Notes: generated by a model from the sequence alone, not told the origin. A stretch of 64,000 nt of DNA from Actinoplanes sp. NBC_00393 (GCF_036053395.1 NZ_CP107942.1:9841001-9905000), one strand, 5' to 3'. Positions 43,341 to 51,709 are shown, counted from the first letter of the stretch. Numbers and translations are program-made.

Positions 43341-44288
43341 TTGAGTCACACCATGACTACGGATGCGCTGGCCGCCCGTCCCGCAGTGGACCCCGGCAAT
43401 GATTTCGAGCAGCGATTCTTTGGGCTGCTAAGACGCCGATACTCTGTTCAAGAGCTGGTTTTCATTCCAGCCGACATGGGTGGCGATTGTGGGATTGAAG
43501 GGTATTCGCGCGACGGTATCGCATATCAGTGCTACGCAGATCGCGACTCTCTGACTCTAAGGCATAGAACTGATAAGCAAATAGCGAAACTCAACAGAGA
43601 TACGCTTAAGATTCAAAAATACCAAACGCGGTTGGCTGAAGTGCTCGGGAGAACCAGAATCAAAGCCTACATTCTGGGAGTCCCGGAATACCATGCTGCC
43701 GAACTCATTACGCATGCAAATAAGCGTGCTGACGTAGTTAAGGGTTGGGGTATCCCGTTCATTGACCCGAGTTTCACAATTGGGATCAAGACGCCAGTTG
43801 ACTATCCGGCCGAACTAAGCGCTGCCCTGGCGGACAGAGCCGCTGAAGCGTTGCTGCCAGCGACGTCTGTCGACGATGCACAGGTGGATAGATTTCATGG
43901 CGACGAGCCGCAACTCGTCCATGTTCTAGACGAGAAGCTATCAGTAATGCGGGAAAGTCTTCGCAATCCGGCTTCTCTGCGACGAATGTTCGTCCGTGAT
44001 TTCTTGCGTAAAGAGCAACTCATGCTCTCGCTTAAGTCGTGGCCACACACATGGGAGGCGGTTGAGCGGAGGCGGGTGGCGCGTCAGGAAGAGATTGAAT
44101 TTGATAATGAGCTAAGCTCTGATCCAGCCAAGCTTAGAATCAAGGATTTGATTCAACAGTATCGATCAGAACTATTGGATGCTGCTGGTGGTCTTCGTTA
44201 CGACGATGCCAACCTCATAGCAAGAGGGCAAGTAGGAGGTTGGCTCATGGATTGCCCACTTGAGCTCAGAGGTACGGATGGAATCTGA
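43341..44288 (+). CDS. ABC-3C-like system, component 1: restriction-nuclease-fold-like protein
   Basis: About 315 residues from TTG 43341 (AAGGA upstream) or 311 from ATG 43353. The N-terminal domain DFEQRFFGLLRRRYSVQELVF followed by GGDCGIEGYSRDGIAYQCYA resembles a PD-(D/E)xK fold: Asp49, Glu53 and Gln63, but the catalytic Lys position reads Tyr (QCY, 63-65). The region about 70-160 has HRTDKQIAKLNRDTLKIQKYQTRL, and the C-terminal half is helical (RMFVRDFLRKEQLMLSLKSW). I propose it as the effector or sensor of a three-gene conflict system. AT-rich codon use marks recent transfer. Confidence 0.65.
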   Translation: MSHTMTTDALAARPAVDPGNDFEQRFFGLLRRRYSVQELVFIPADMGGDCGIEGYSRDGIAYQCYADRDSLTLRHRTDKQIAKLNRDTLKIQKYQTRLAEVLGRTRIKAYILGVPEYHAAELITHANKRADVVKGWGIPFIDPSFTIGIKTPVDYPAELSAALADRAAEALLPATSVDDAQVDRFHGDEPQLVHVLDEKLSVMRESLRNPASLRRMFVRDFLRKEQLMLSLKSWPHTWEAVERRRVARQEEIEFDNELSSDPAKLRIKDLIQQYRSELLDAAGGLRYDDANLIARGQVGGWLMDCPLELRGTDGI

Positions 44289-44760
44289 GTCAGATGATCT
44301 GGAAGCCCTTCTCGATATGGGCTTCACTTTTAGATCTCGGCCGGTGCCGGCTGCCGCAGCAACCCGTCCCCAACTACGGGTTCCGTTGTTGCTGCTGATT
44401 CTCTTGAAATGCAGGGCGGCTAAATTGCATTGGAAGGGGGTTCAGGTTTTGAGCTGGGCTGTCCAGAGTGACTCACACATGGATACGTTCGCGACAGCCA
44501 TGAGGGGTGGTCACGTGCCTCACATGCCGATCGTTAGGATTGAGCCCATGCTTGATCGTGCGATCGATCTTGCAGTCGGTTTAGGTTACGTAACTTTCGA
44601 CAGTGGTCGATCCGTAGGCCTAACTGCTTTGGGGAGGGAGCGAGGCCATGAAATATCGCGCGTACCCGTGTTTGAAGCGGAAAAACGTCGGCTCAGCATC
44701 TTAACTGGGAAAATAGCACAGTCCCAGATTGACCTTCTTCTTGAGTGGCGCAGCGAATGA
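44278..44760 (+). CDS. ABC-3C-like system, middle component (small helical protein with winged-helix look)
   Basis: 160 residues from ATG 44278, five bases after AGAGG and overlapping component 1 by 11 bases. LRVPLLLLILLKCRAAKLHWKGVQVLSWAVQS and IDLAVGLGYVTFDSGRSVGLTALGRERGHEI read as a winged-helix with a wing at GYVTFDSGRS. Small proteins of this kind lie between effector and ATPase genes in ABC-three-component systems, where they are thought to bridge the two. TGA overlaps the ATPase start (ATGA). Confidence 0.65.
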   Translation: MESESDDLEALLDMGFTFRSRPVPAAAATRPQLRVPLLLLILLKCRAAKLHWKGVQVLSWAVQSDSHMDTFATAMRGGHVPHMPIVRIEPMLDRAIDLAVGLGYVTFDSGRSVGLTALGRERGHEISRVPVFEAEKRRLSILTGKIAQSQIDLLLEWRSE

Positions 44761-46784
44761 CTCTAAGGCTTGAGTACCTTCGATTAAGAGCAATGACTCC
44801 GCGAGGTCTTTTCGGTACGGACATCCCGCTCGGCGAGGGCTTGGTCGTAATTCGCGCAGAAAATTCTAGAGGGAAATCGACGGCTGTTCGCAGTATTTTG
44901 CTTGCTCTTGGGCTGGAACGAATGATTACGGCCAAAGCTAGCAGCTTGGTTACTGCGGCGATGCGGGACACCCTGATCTACGATCCAGTAACGAAATCGG
45001 AAACGCCTGTTCAGCAATCCTGGGTTTCGTTAGAGATATCTAATGGCAACGGGGATGTGGTTACGCTTACCAGGTGGGTGAAGCATCCCACTATTGCTGA
45101 TGGCGTCATCAGGGTTGAGCATGGCCCGGCACTGAGTACATCTTCCTCGTTCCCCTCGGAGGATTATTTCGTGGGCCGGGCTGGGTCTGTTACCAGCTCC
45201 AAGGGCTTCCATAATTGGCTTGCGCGCTTCATCGGATGGGACCTTCCGGAGTTATCGGCACGTGATGGAAGGACTGCTCCGCTTTATATGGAGCAAGTAT
45301 TTCCGCTTTTATTTGTCGAACAGAAAAGAGGCTGGGCGGGTATCCAATCCCAGATGCCTTATTTCTCTGCGGTAACGGACGTGCGGAAGCGTGCTATCGA
45401 ATTCCTGTTAGCGTTAGAAGTCGGTGGACTCGACCTGAGAAGACAGGAGTTGCAAGCAACGCTGCGCGGCCTAGAGAGTCAATGGTCAATTGAGCGGCAG
45501 CGCTTCGTTGACCGAGCTTCGGGAAGCGGCGTCACTCTCGCAGGTGTTCCGAAGCAGATCAAGCCAGGATGGATGCCAGAAGATAGAGCCGAGCTTCTCG
45601 CGGCTGATGGTGATGGCTGGATCGCTCTATCAGAAAAGCTGCGCCGATTGAAGCTTGATCTTCATGAGGCTGAAGCGAAAGCAGTTCGTGCGGTCGGGCA
45701 AATTTCACCTCGTATTGAACAACACCTTCAAGAGGCTCTTGAGCGATCAACCAGAATGCAGGAAGACGGCGCTATCATCCGCGACGGAATCCTTCGTGAC
45801 CAGGAGGAATTGGTCGCTGTTGAAGGGCGTCTTTCTGCGCTGTCTGATGATCTGCGGCAGTATCAGGACGTCGCAACTCTCGAGCGTCTCGGATCCCATA
45901 CTACGAATGATCTTCAGAGCGACTGCCCCGTGTGTCACAGGGCGCTCCCCGAATCTCTTCTAGGAGAGCAGTCCGCTCACCTAATGTCTATTCAGGATTC
46001 CATTAATTACATCAAGCAGCAGGTGGAGCTCTTCACCGCGATGGAGCGCGACAGCCGGCGTGCGCTCGAAGCGAAGCGTGAGCAACTCGCTGGGCTTAGG
46101 GCAGAAGCCGCCGAAAATCGTGCGTTGGTGCGTCGTTTGCGTTCTGACCTAGTCTCTCCAAATAACGCGCCCTCTGAAGAGGAGGTCGCCGAGCGAGTGT
46201 TGCTGCGGCAACGTGTCGAAAGAACAGCGAGCTTACTCGAAGAGTTTGAGGTATTGCAGGCGTCACTTGTCCGTCTGGCTGGCGCTGCCGATGCGCTCAG
46301 GCGCGAATTGTCGTTGTTACCTCGGGACCGTTTGACTGAGACAGATCAGGCGAAGCTAGAAGCGCTTCGCCGCTCGTTTGTAAAGCAGCTTCAGGAGTAC
46401 GACTTCGGATCGTTCTCTGACGACCGTTTGCGACTTTCGGTCGATGATTATTTGCCAAGGCGCGATGACTTCGATCTACAGGCCGACATCTCTGCGTCAG
46501 ACTCTATTCGAGTTATCTGGGCCTACTTGATTGGCCTGCTGGAAGTTAGTAGTAGCTTCGAGACAAATCACCCGGGGCTCCTGGTATTCGATGAACCGCG
46601 GCAACAGAGCGCAAAGGATGTTTCGTTTGCCGCGCTACTTCGTCGAGCGTCGCGGCATGCGCGGGGCGGCCAAGTCCTGCTGGCTACGTCCGAAAAGAGT
46701 GAGCCTCTCGCGGAGATGCTGGCGGGACTACCCGTGAGACTGCATCACGTCGCGGGCTACCTTCTGCAGCCTGTTAGTGGCTAG
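44757..46784 (+). CDS. ABC-3C-like system ATPase: Rad50/SMC-like DUF3732 protein
   Basis: 675 residues from ATG 44757. LEYLRLRAMTPRGLFGTDIPL and Walker A AENSRGKST (34-42) at the N-terminus, a long charged coiled coil about 225-545 with a central CPVC (390-393) like the Rad50 zinc hook, and a C-terminal Walker B LLVFDEPRQQ (608-617) with the late QVLLATSEKSE. DEPRQQ is characteristic of DUF3732 proteins. Such ATPases sense or remodel DNA ends or nucleoprotein. Codons are AT-rich: line 44101-44160 upstream has 23 G/C in 60 bases. Confidence 0.8.
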   Translation: MTLRLEYLRLRAMTPRGLFGTDIPLGEGLVVIRAENSRGKSTAVRSILLALGLERMITAKASSLVTAAMRDTLIYDPVTKSETPVQQSWVSLEISNGNGDVVTLTRWVKHPTIADGVIRVEHGPALSTSSSFPSEDYFVGRAGSVTSSKGFHNWLARFIGWDLPELSARDGRTAPLYMEQVFPLLFVEQKRGWAGIQSQMPYFSAVTDVRKRAIEFLLALEVGGLDLRRQELQATLRGLESQWSIERQRFVDRASGSGVTLAGVPKQIKPGWMPEDRAELLAADGDGWIALSEKLRRLKLDLHEAEAKAVRAVGQISPRIEQHLQEALERSTRMQEDGAIIRDGILRDQEELVAVEGRLSALSDDLRQYQDVATLERLGSHTTNDLQSDCPVCHRALPESLLGEQSAHLMSIQDSINYIKQQVELFTAMERDSRRALEAKREQLAGLRAEAAENRALVRRLRSDLVSPNNAPSEEEVAERVLLRQRVERTASLLEEFEVLQASLVRLAGAADALRRELSLLPRDRLTETDQAKLEALRRSFVKQLQEYDFGSFSDDRLRLSVDDYLPRRDDFDLQADISASDSIRVIWAYLIGLLEVSSSFETNHPGLLVFDEPRQQSAKDVSFAALLRRASRHARGGQVLLATSEKSEPLAEMLAGLPVRLHHVAGYLLQPVSG

Positions 46785-47063
46785 GTGCTTTCATGATTCG
46801 AGTGTCAGGGTGAATTGGCCACGACTGCATCCTTTGCTAGCCGGATACTTCAATTCCATGTTCGGCGTAGATTGGAAAGCCATGGTTTTTCGCTCTAATT
46901 GCCGTTTTTAGGCGTCGGACTAGCCGTTCGGGCATGTATTCCTTGATGGACTCTCCATGAACCATTTTCCATTCGACCAGCTCTCCGTCTCCGAACTTTA
47001 TGTTTGCGCGCTGTTGTGACGTAAGGAGCCCTGCGTCGAAGACGAACAACATTTTGTCGCCCT

Positions 47064-47094
47064 CTCCCTGGGCCGGGGCCCAGTCGACGACTAG
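47064..47094. repeat. 31-bp direct repeat, left flank of ISAs1
   Basis: Identical to 48467-48497. It includes the palindromic part tgggccggggccca and lies within the Nudix reading frame on both sides. ISAs1 elements usually duplicate 8-10 bp. Confidence 0.9.
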
Positions 47095-48466
47095 CAGGGT
47101 CATTGCGTTGTCGGGTAGCAGCTGGTCACGGCGGTGATCAGGTCGTGTGAGCGCCGATTGGCATAGCGGGTAGCGCGGGCGATGTTGGCAGCACCGGTGG
47201 CTCGGTGCCAGCCGATCGCGGTGTTACGCAGCGTCGCGATGACGGCGGGTCCGTTCCCGGTGCGGGCTTGGTGCTGGTCCTCACGGAACGTGGTGTCGCG
47301 GACGTGATGGAGCCGGTTCTCGATATGCCAATGACGGCGGATCCAGGTCTGCAGATCGCGGGCGGTGGCGTGGCCGGCGGGCAGCGAGATGGTCAGGTAG
47401 GCGGTCTCGCGGCTGGTCCGGCCTGCGACGACACGGGTGCGGGTGATCCGGATGGCTTGTGCGGCATGCGGAAACGCGATGCCGCCGGGCAGGTGGACGG
47501 TGACGGCTTTGACGGTGCGGGTCTCGCGGCGGCCGTGGCCGCGGTCGCGAGTGCGGTCCCCGACCGGGATCTGCGCCCAAGGAAGGCGCTTGAGCTGCTT
47601 GAACAAGGTCGGCTGGTTCGCCTTCACCTGGACCAGCAGGTGAGCGCCGCGCCGGGCGACCTCGTCGGCGTGACCGGTCTGGGTGTGCAGGGCGTCGGCG
47701 ATGAACAGTGCCCCGGTCAGGCTGCCCAGGACCTGCTCGACGGCGTCGAGCAGCGGCGCGAACGCCGGAATCTCGTTGCTCTTGGCATCGACGGTGACCT
47801 GGGCCAGCACGATTCCGGTGCCGGTGTCCAGGGCGGACAGCAGGTGGATCTGACGGCCGTCGTCATGCCGGGCGCCGCGCAGGGTCTTGCCGTCGACCGC
47901 GATCACCCGCCGGTATCTGCGCGTGACGGCGGCAGGATCCGGCGGGCAGGCTCGGGTGCGCAGCCAGCCGGCGAGAACACCGGCCAGCAGCTGCGCGTCC
48001 AGCCGGATCAGCAACCGCCATACGGTCGTGCCGGCCGGGACGGCATCGGTGAACCCGAGCCGGACCCGGCCGTGTCCGTCGAGGTCTTGCAACCAATCGC
48101 TGATCGCGGCGAACGACGACGCGCCGGCCATGACGGCGCAGACCGCTACGGCCAGAACCGCGGTCAGCGGGTACCGGATCCCCCGCGGATCCCGTGGATC
48201 GGGAACCTTCGCCAGGACAGCCAGCAGACCGCCCCGCTCACTTTCAGTGATCGGGGCGGGTAGGGCATCGGCGGAAGGTGTCGTGACAGTCAGTGCAGCA
48301 ATGAGAGATGATGCCATTGGCGGGTGAGGTCCTCGGGGCGTTATGGGGCGTAGAGAACTTCATGATCACTGACGTGATCTCACCCGTCCTCTTCGCCTCC
48401 ACAGAGGCCACTCAACCCGCGAACCCCGAGGTCAGAGCCGTGCCATCAGACTATGCAACGGCCCTG
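47095..48466 (-). mobile_element. ISAs1 family insertion sequence, 1372 bp
   Basis: Ends CAGGGTCATTGCGT (47095) and, on the other strand, CAGGGCCGTTGCAT (48466) are terminal inverted repeats with three mismatches in 14. One intact transposase gene lies between, with about 150 bp of non-coding sequence at the right end. GC-rich, unlike the AT-rich cassette beside it. Confidence 0.92.
47100..48317 (-). CDS. ISAs1 family transposase
   Basis: 405 residues. VPDPRDPRGIRYPLTAVLAVAVCAVMAG is the ISAs1 N-terminal motif; VIAVDGKTLRGARHDD gives the first catalytic Asp of the DDE core, FIADALHTQTGH the second, and HWHIENRLHHVRDTTFREDQ holds the Glu. The frame is intact, from ATG 48317 to TGA within the left inverted repeat. 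Confidence 0.93.
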   Translation of the reverse strand: MASSLIAALTVTTPSADALPAPITESERGGLLAVLAKVPDPRDPRGIRYPLTAVLAVAVCAVMAGASSFAAISDWLQDLDGHGRVRLGFTDAVPAGTTVWRLLIRLDAQLLAGVLAGWLRTRACPPDPAAVTRRYRRVIAVDGKTLRGARHDDGRQIHLLSALDTGTGIVLAQVTVDAKSNEIPAFAPLLDAVEQVLGSLTGALFIADALHTQTGHADEVARRGAHLLVQVKANQPTLFKQLKRLPWAQIPVGDRTRDRGHGRRETRTVKAVTVHLPGGIAFPHAAQAIRITRTRVVAGRTSRETAYLTISLPAGHATARDLQTWIRRHWHIENRLHHVRDTTFREDQHQARTGNGPAVIATLRNTAIGWHRATGAANIARATRYANRRSHDLITAVTSCYPTTQ

Positions 48467-48497
48467 CTCCCTGGGCCGGGGCCCAGTCGACGACTAG
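48467..48497. repeat. 31-bp direct repeat, right flank of ISAs1
   Basis: Identical to 47064-47094 and immediately adjoining the right inverted repeat of the IS. Confidence 0.9.
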
Positions 48498-48737
48498 GAG
48501 TCCGCCGATGTCGGGCGTTATGCCCAACTCCTCGCGGACCTCGCGGATGCATGCTGCCCGGGGTGACTCACCAGGTTCGACATAGCCGCCGGGTATATCC
48601 CACCCAGCTTTATAGGCAGGCTTGACCAATAGAACATTGCCTGCCTCGTCGAAGAAGAGGGCTCCGGCGGCGACGCGCGGAGTGGCCATTGGGGGCGTCT
48701 CGGATGTCGTCACATCGAGCAGAGTAGAGCGAGTGGA

Positions 48738-49964
48738 TCAGTCGAGCACGCGGAGACGGCGTGCCAGACCGACCAGCTCTGATGACGGCTTGCCGCGCTG
48801 GTGCCTGACCCAGGTGAGCACGAGCTGTCGGCCCAGGTAGTGATGACGAACCTGCTCGGGCGCCATTTGCTCGGCATCGAGTAGAACCGACAACGCCTCG
48901 TCCTGGCGGTTCCACGAGCTGTAGGCGCGGGAGACCTCCAACGCATGTCGCACTCGGCGTTCCATCGGCAGCGCAGTGGTGTTGACGCGCGGCCCCAGGT
49001 CAATCGCGACCTGGACGTTCCCGAGTTCGCCGGCTGTGGCGACACGGTGAATGGCAACGTTGGTCGGCCCGAAGGCGGTCCACAGGTGGTTGTCGTCCTT
49101 GCCCAACCGCGCCGCTGCCCCGTCGGCGGCAGCGAGGAAGGTGCGGGCGGTGCCGGCGTCGTTGGCCCTCGCGGCGGCGATCGATCCGCCGAGCAGCAAA
49201 GTTCCGTAGACAGACAGCAGCTTCGGCCCGGCACCAGTCAGGTGCTCATCCAGGTAGTCGGCGGCATCGGTCGTCAACCGTACCGCGTCCTGGTAGCGCC
49301 CGGTCGACAGCAGCGCATGGCTGACCGAGCGGAACAGTGACCCGGTGATCGTCGGATCGCCTACGGGGCGAACGGCAGACAGGCCGCGATCGGCCGCGAT
49401 CCAGGCGAGATCGGTCTCGCCGAGCTTGGTGAGCTGGGTAGCGGCCAGCTGGTAGGTGAGGCCGAGCAAGCCGCGGGCCTCGTCCTGGTCCTGGCCGTCA
49501 AGCTCATCGGCGGCTGCCTGCGCTCGGCCGAGTAGTCCAGGAAGCCGGCCGGTGACGAACGCGAACCGGGACGCCTGATAGGCGTCCCAAAGCTTCGCCG
49601 TCTCCTGGCGGAGCTCGCCCAGATCCGGTGGGGATGCCTCCTGGCTGCGGCTCCCCAGAGTGGTGATTGCTCGGTACTCCATGAGCGCGGTGCGCAGGGC
49701 CGGCACGGTCTCCATGCCGCTGTCCGCGCTCCACTCGACCAGCGACGGCTCCGCCAGCAGATCGCCGAGCGAGATGTCCAGCCTGTCGGCAAGGGCCTTG
49801 ATGACGGACAGCCGGTCGAGTTCGATCCGGTTGTTCTCGATCTTTCCGAGCCAGTCCGCGGTGCGACCGACGAGCCCGGCCAGCACTTCCTGTGACAGCC
49901 CGCGCCGTCGTCGATACCAGGCGACCCGCTCGCCGATCGTCAGCTTCATGGTCATTCCGCGCAT
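48738..49964 (-). CDS. XRE-type helix-turn-helix regulator with TPR-like C-terminal part
   Basis: 408 residues from ATG 49964, seven bases after GGGAGGG. The HTH is LTIGERVAWYRRRRGLSQEVLAGLVGRTADWLGKIENNRIELDRLSVIKALADRL. The remaining part is helical repeats with the pattern seen in TPR-like sensor domains (AADYLDEHLTGAGPKLLSVYGTLLLGGSIAAARAND). AICEs often carry such a regulator next to a Nudix gene, as here; it may respond to a signal peptide or cell state. It is divergent from the small genes that follow. Confidence 0.82.
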   Translation of the reverse strand: MRGMTMKLTIGERVAWYRRRRGLSQEVLAGLVGRTADWLGKIENNRIELDRLSVIKALADRLDISLGDLLAEPSLVEWSADSGMETVPALRTALMEYRAITTLGSRSQEASPPDLGELRQETAKLWDAYQASRFAFVTGRLPGLLGRAQAAADELDGQDQDEARGLLGLTYQLAATQLTKLGETDLAWIAADRGLSAVRPVGDPTITGSLFRSVSHALLSTGRYQDAVRLTTDAADYLDEHLTGAGPKLLSVYGTLLLGGSIAAARANDAGTARTFLAAADGAAARLGKDDNHLWTAFGPTNVAIHRVATAGELGNVQVAIDLGPRVNTTALPMERRVRHALEVSRAYSSWNRQDEALSVLLDAEQMAPEQVRHHYLGRQLVLTWVRHQRGKPSSELVGLARRLRVLD

Positions 49965-50047
49965 TCGCTGACCCTCCCCGTATGGGGCTCGGCGACCCCG
50001 GAATGATTTTCCGGGTTGCGGGGCGGTTTTGGCCACAGCCTGTCTAC

Positions 50048-50236
50048 ATGACCGATTCCACCGCTTCCGCGCCAGCTCCCGCTTGCCGCTCGTGCGCCGG
50101 CAACGGTTGGAAGTACACGACTCACCGGACCGCGCTGCGGACGGTGGCTCAGTCGTGCCGGGACTCTCGGCTGACGGCCCGCCGCTCGTGCATGGACTGC
50201 CGTGGAACCGGCGAGTTGGTGGCGACGGCCTCATGA
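50048..50236 (+). CDS. Small DnaJ-zinc-finger-like protein
   Basis: 62 residues with two CxxCxGxG-type knuckles: CRSCAGNGW and CMDCRGTGE, as in DnaJ zinc fingers. ATG 50048 lacks a strong ribosome site. Small zinc proteins of this kind recur in AICE cores between the regulator and the transfer genes. Function unknown. Confidence 0.55.
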   Translation: MTDSTASAPAPACRSCAGNGWKYTTHRTALRTVAQSCRDSRLTARRSCMDCRGTGELVATAS

Positions 50237-50308
50237 GCGGGCACCGGGGCAGGTGCTGGCGCTTGCGCCCGCTGGCCCTGGTGCCTCCCACCTTGGAGGC
50301 GTGCCGTG

Positions 50309-50527
50309 ATGCCGCGCCCTGGTGACGTGCTGATCGTCGACGGCCAGGCATCGGTGCAGTTCGCCGGTGGGCGCCGGCTGTTGTTTCGCGTGATCTCGGT
50401 GAGCAGCGGGTCCACCTACAGCGGCTGGGCCTGGATCAGTGGCTACGTCCTGGACGGCGAAGGCGCCGCGCTTCACCGTCGGGAAATCTTCGTCCGCCGT
50501 GATGGCCTGCGTCCGTTCCGGCCATGA
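50309..50527 (+). CDS. Small hypothetical AICE protein
   Basis: 72 residues from ATG 50309 (GTG 50306 also fits, GGAGG six to nine bases upstream). MPRPGDVLIVDGQASVQFAGGRRLLFRVISV reads as a small beta-barrel, ending REIFVRRDGLRPFRP. Unknown role. Confidence 0.55.
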   Translation: MPRPGDVLIVDGQASVQFAGGRRLLFRVISVSSGSTYSGWAWISGYVLDGEGAALHRREIFVRRDGLRPFRP

Positions 50528-50556
50528 CCCGGCGGCCCGTGAGCGAGGAGACCTAG

Positions 50557-50832
50557 GTGAGCGTCTTTCTGTCCGCTGCTGTCCGGGAACAACTGGACTT
50601 TGCGCAGACCCAACTCGACCGCCACACGGCTCCGAGCGCCGAAGGGCGTTGCGCTGCCTGTGGCGAGGAGGATCCGTGCTCCCCGCGGCGTGTGGCGCTT
50701 CGCGTTTTCGGCCGTTACGGGCATCTGCCTCGTCGGTGGCCCGGCGCTTCGCGGCCCGAGGAGGTCGGCACCCCGCGGGCATGGTCCGGCTGGCTCAACG
50801 GAGTCACGAGGGTCGACGACCTGACAGGCTGA
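50557..50832 (+). CDS. Small hypothetical AICE protein with a possible zinc site
   Basis: 91 residues from GTG 50557 with GAGGAG upstream. An N-terminal helix (VREQLDFAQTQLDRH) and CAACGEEDPC, a possible zinc ligand set. Typical of short genes in actinomycete conjugative plasmids; function unknown. Confidence 0.5.
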   Translation: MSVFLSAAVREQLDFAQTQLDRHTAPSAEGRCAACGEEDPCSPRRVALRVFGRYGHLPRRWPGASRPEEVGTPRAWSGWLNGVTRVDDLTG

Positions 50833-50907
50833 CCACCTTGTTCAGTCGTCCTTACAGGCCTTATGGTCCTGTCAAAACAAGTTGAGAAACCTGGTGGGTG
50901 GATCCCA

Positions 50908-51633
50908 ATGGCGTACGAGATTCCGACGCCGAAGTATCTGCGTGTCCTGAACACGCTCCGCGGCCGCATCGAGGACGGGACCTATGCTCCCGGCGCCGGC
51001 CTGCCGTCCGAGAGCCAACTGTGCTCCGAGTTCGACGTTTCTCGCCCGACGGTGCTGAAAGCGCTGGGCATCTTGAAACAGGACGGGTGGATCGAGTCCC
51101 AGCAGGGCAAGGGCAGCTTCGTGCGTGGACGGCCCCCATCGGGACGCAGCTCCCCGCAGTACGCGAGGGATGCAATCGACCTGGACGAGACGACCGAGAC
51201 CGAGATCCTGCACGTCGGCCCCGTACTGGCGTTGCCCTGGGTATCCGCCGCTCTCGGCATTCCGGAGGGCACTCCGGTCTACGAGCGGCGCCGGCGCACA
51301 GTGACGCCATCCGGTCCGATCGACCTGATCTCGACCTTCGTGCCAGTGGACATCGCGGTCGGCACCGACGTAATTCGGCCAGAGCCGATCTCGGGCAGCA
51401 TCCTCGGCCACATCAAGACCAAGAAAGGCCTGCGTGCCGACTACGCGACTGAGCGGCTGACCGCTCGCCCGGTCGCCCAGGTCGAGGCCGACGCCCTGGA
51501 CGTGCCGGCCGATGAGGCGGTTCTCAGCGTGGTCATCACGGCGCATCAGTCGTCCGGCGCACCGATCATGACCTCGCTGATCGTGATGCCGGGCAGCCGG
51601 CATGAGATCGAGGACTCCTACCCGCTGTCCTAA
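50908..51633 (+). CDS. GntR/HutC-type regulator (KorSA-like)
   Basis: 241 residues from ATG 50908. Winged helix YLRVLNTLRGRIEDGTYAPGAGLPSESQLCSEFDVSRPTVLKALGILKQDGWIESQQGKGSFVRG, then a UTRA ligand domain with VYERRRRTVTPSGPIDLISTFVP and VVITAHQSSGAPIMTSLIVMPGSR. In pSAM2 KorSA represses pra and so keeps the element integrated. The inverted repeat at 51675-51709, between this gene and pra, is a fitting target. Confidence 0.85.
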   Translation: MAYEIPTPKYLRVLNTLRGRIEDGTYAPGAGLPSESQLCSEFDVSRPTVLKALGILKQDGWIESQQGKGSFVRGRPPSGRSSPQYARDAIDLDETTETEILHVGPVLALPWVSAALGIPEGTPVYERRRRTVTPSGPIDLISTFVPVDIAVGTDVIRPEPISGSILGHIKTKKGLRADYATERLTARPVAQVEADALDVPADEAVLSVVITAHQSSGAPIMTSLIVMPGSRHEIEDSYPLS

Positions 51634-51674
51634 TTGGTCATTGCGTCATCTGAAGATCAGGCATCGATCGTTGC

Positions 51675-51709
51675 TTGTGCTTACATGCTGACCTAACTTG
51701 TAAGCACAA
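51675..51709. promoter_or_regulatory. Probable KorSA-like operator ahead of pra
   Basis: TTGTGCTTACA (51675-51685) and TGTAAGCACAA (51699-51709) form a perfect 11-bp inverted repeat with a 13-bp centre. A related half-site cttaca lies before the regulator gene (about 50850-50855), which may allow autoregulation. Confidence 0.6.

Larger units (their letters stand above)
46837..48713 (-). pseudogene. Nudix hydrolase gene (pif-like) split by ISAs1
   Basis: The 5' part (48713 to 48467) encodes a Nudix fold with the box GGYVEPGESPRAACIREVREELGI in two readable pieces, up to VVDWAPAQG. The 3' part (47094 to 46837) resumes with the same VVDWAPAQG and continues GDKMLFVFDAGLLTS to IEVSG. Removing the IS and one 31-bp copy restores one frame of about 156 residues. 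In pSAM2 the Nudix protein Pif blocks transfer into cells that already hold the element; the position in this AICE suggests a similar job (inference). As it stands it is probably not functional. Confidence 0.85.
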
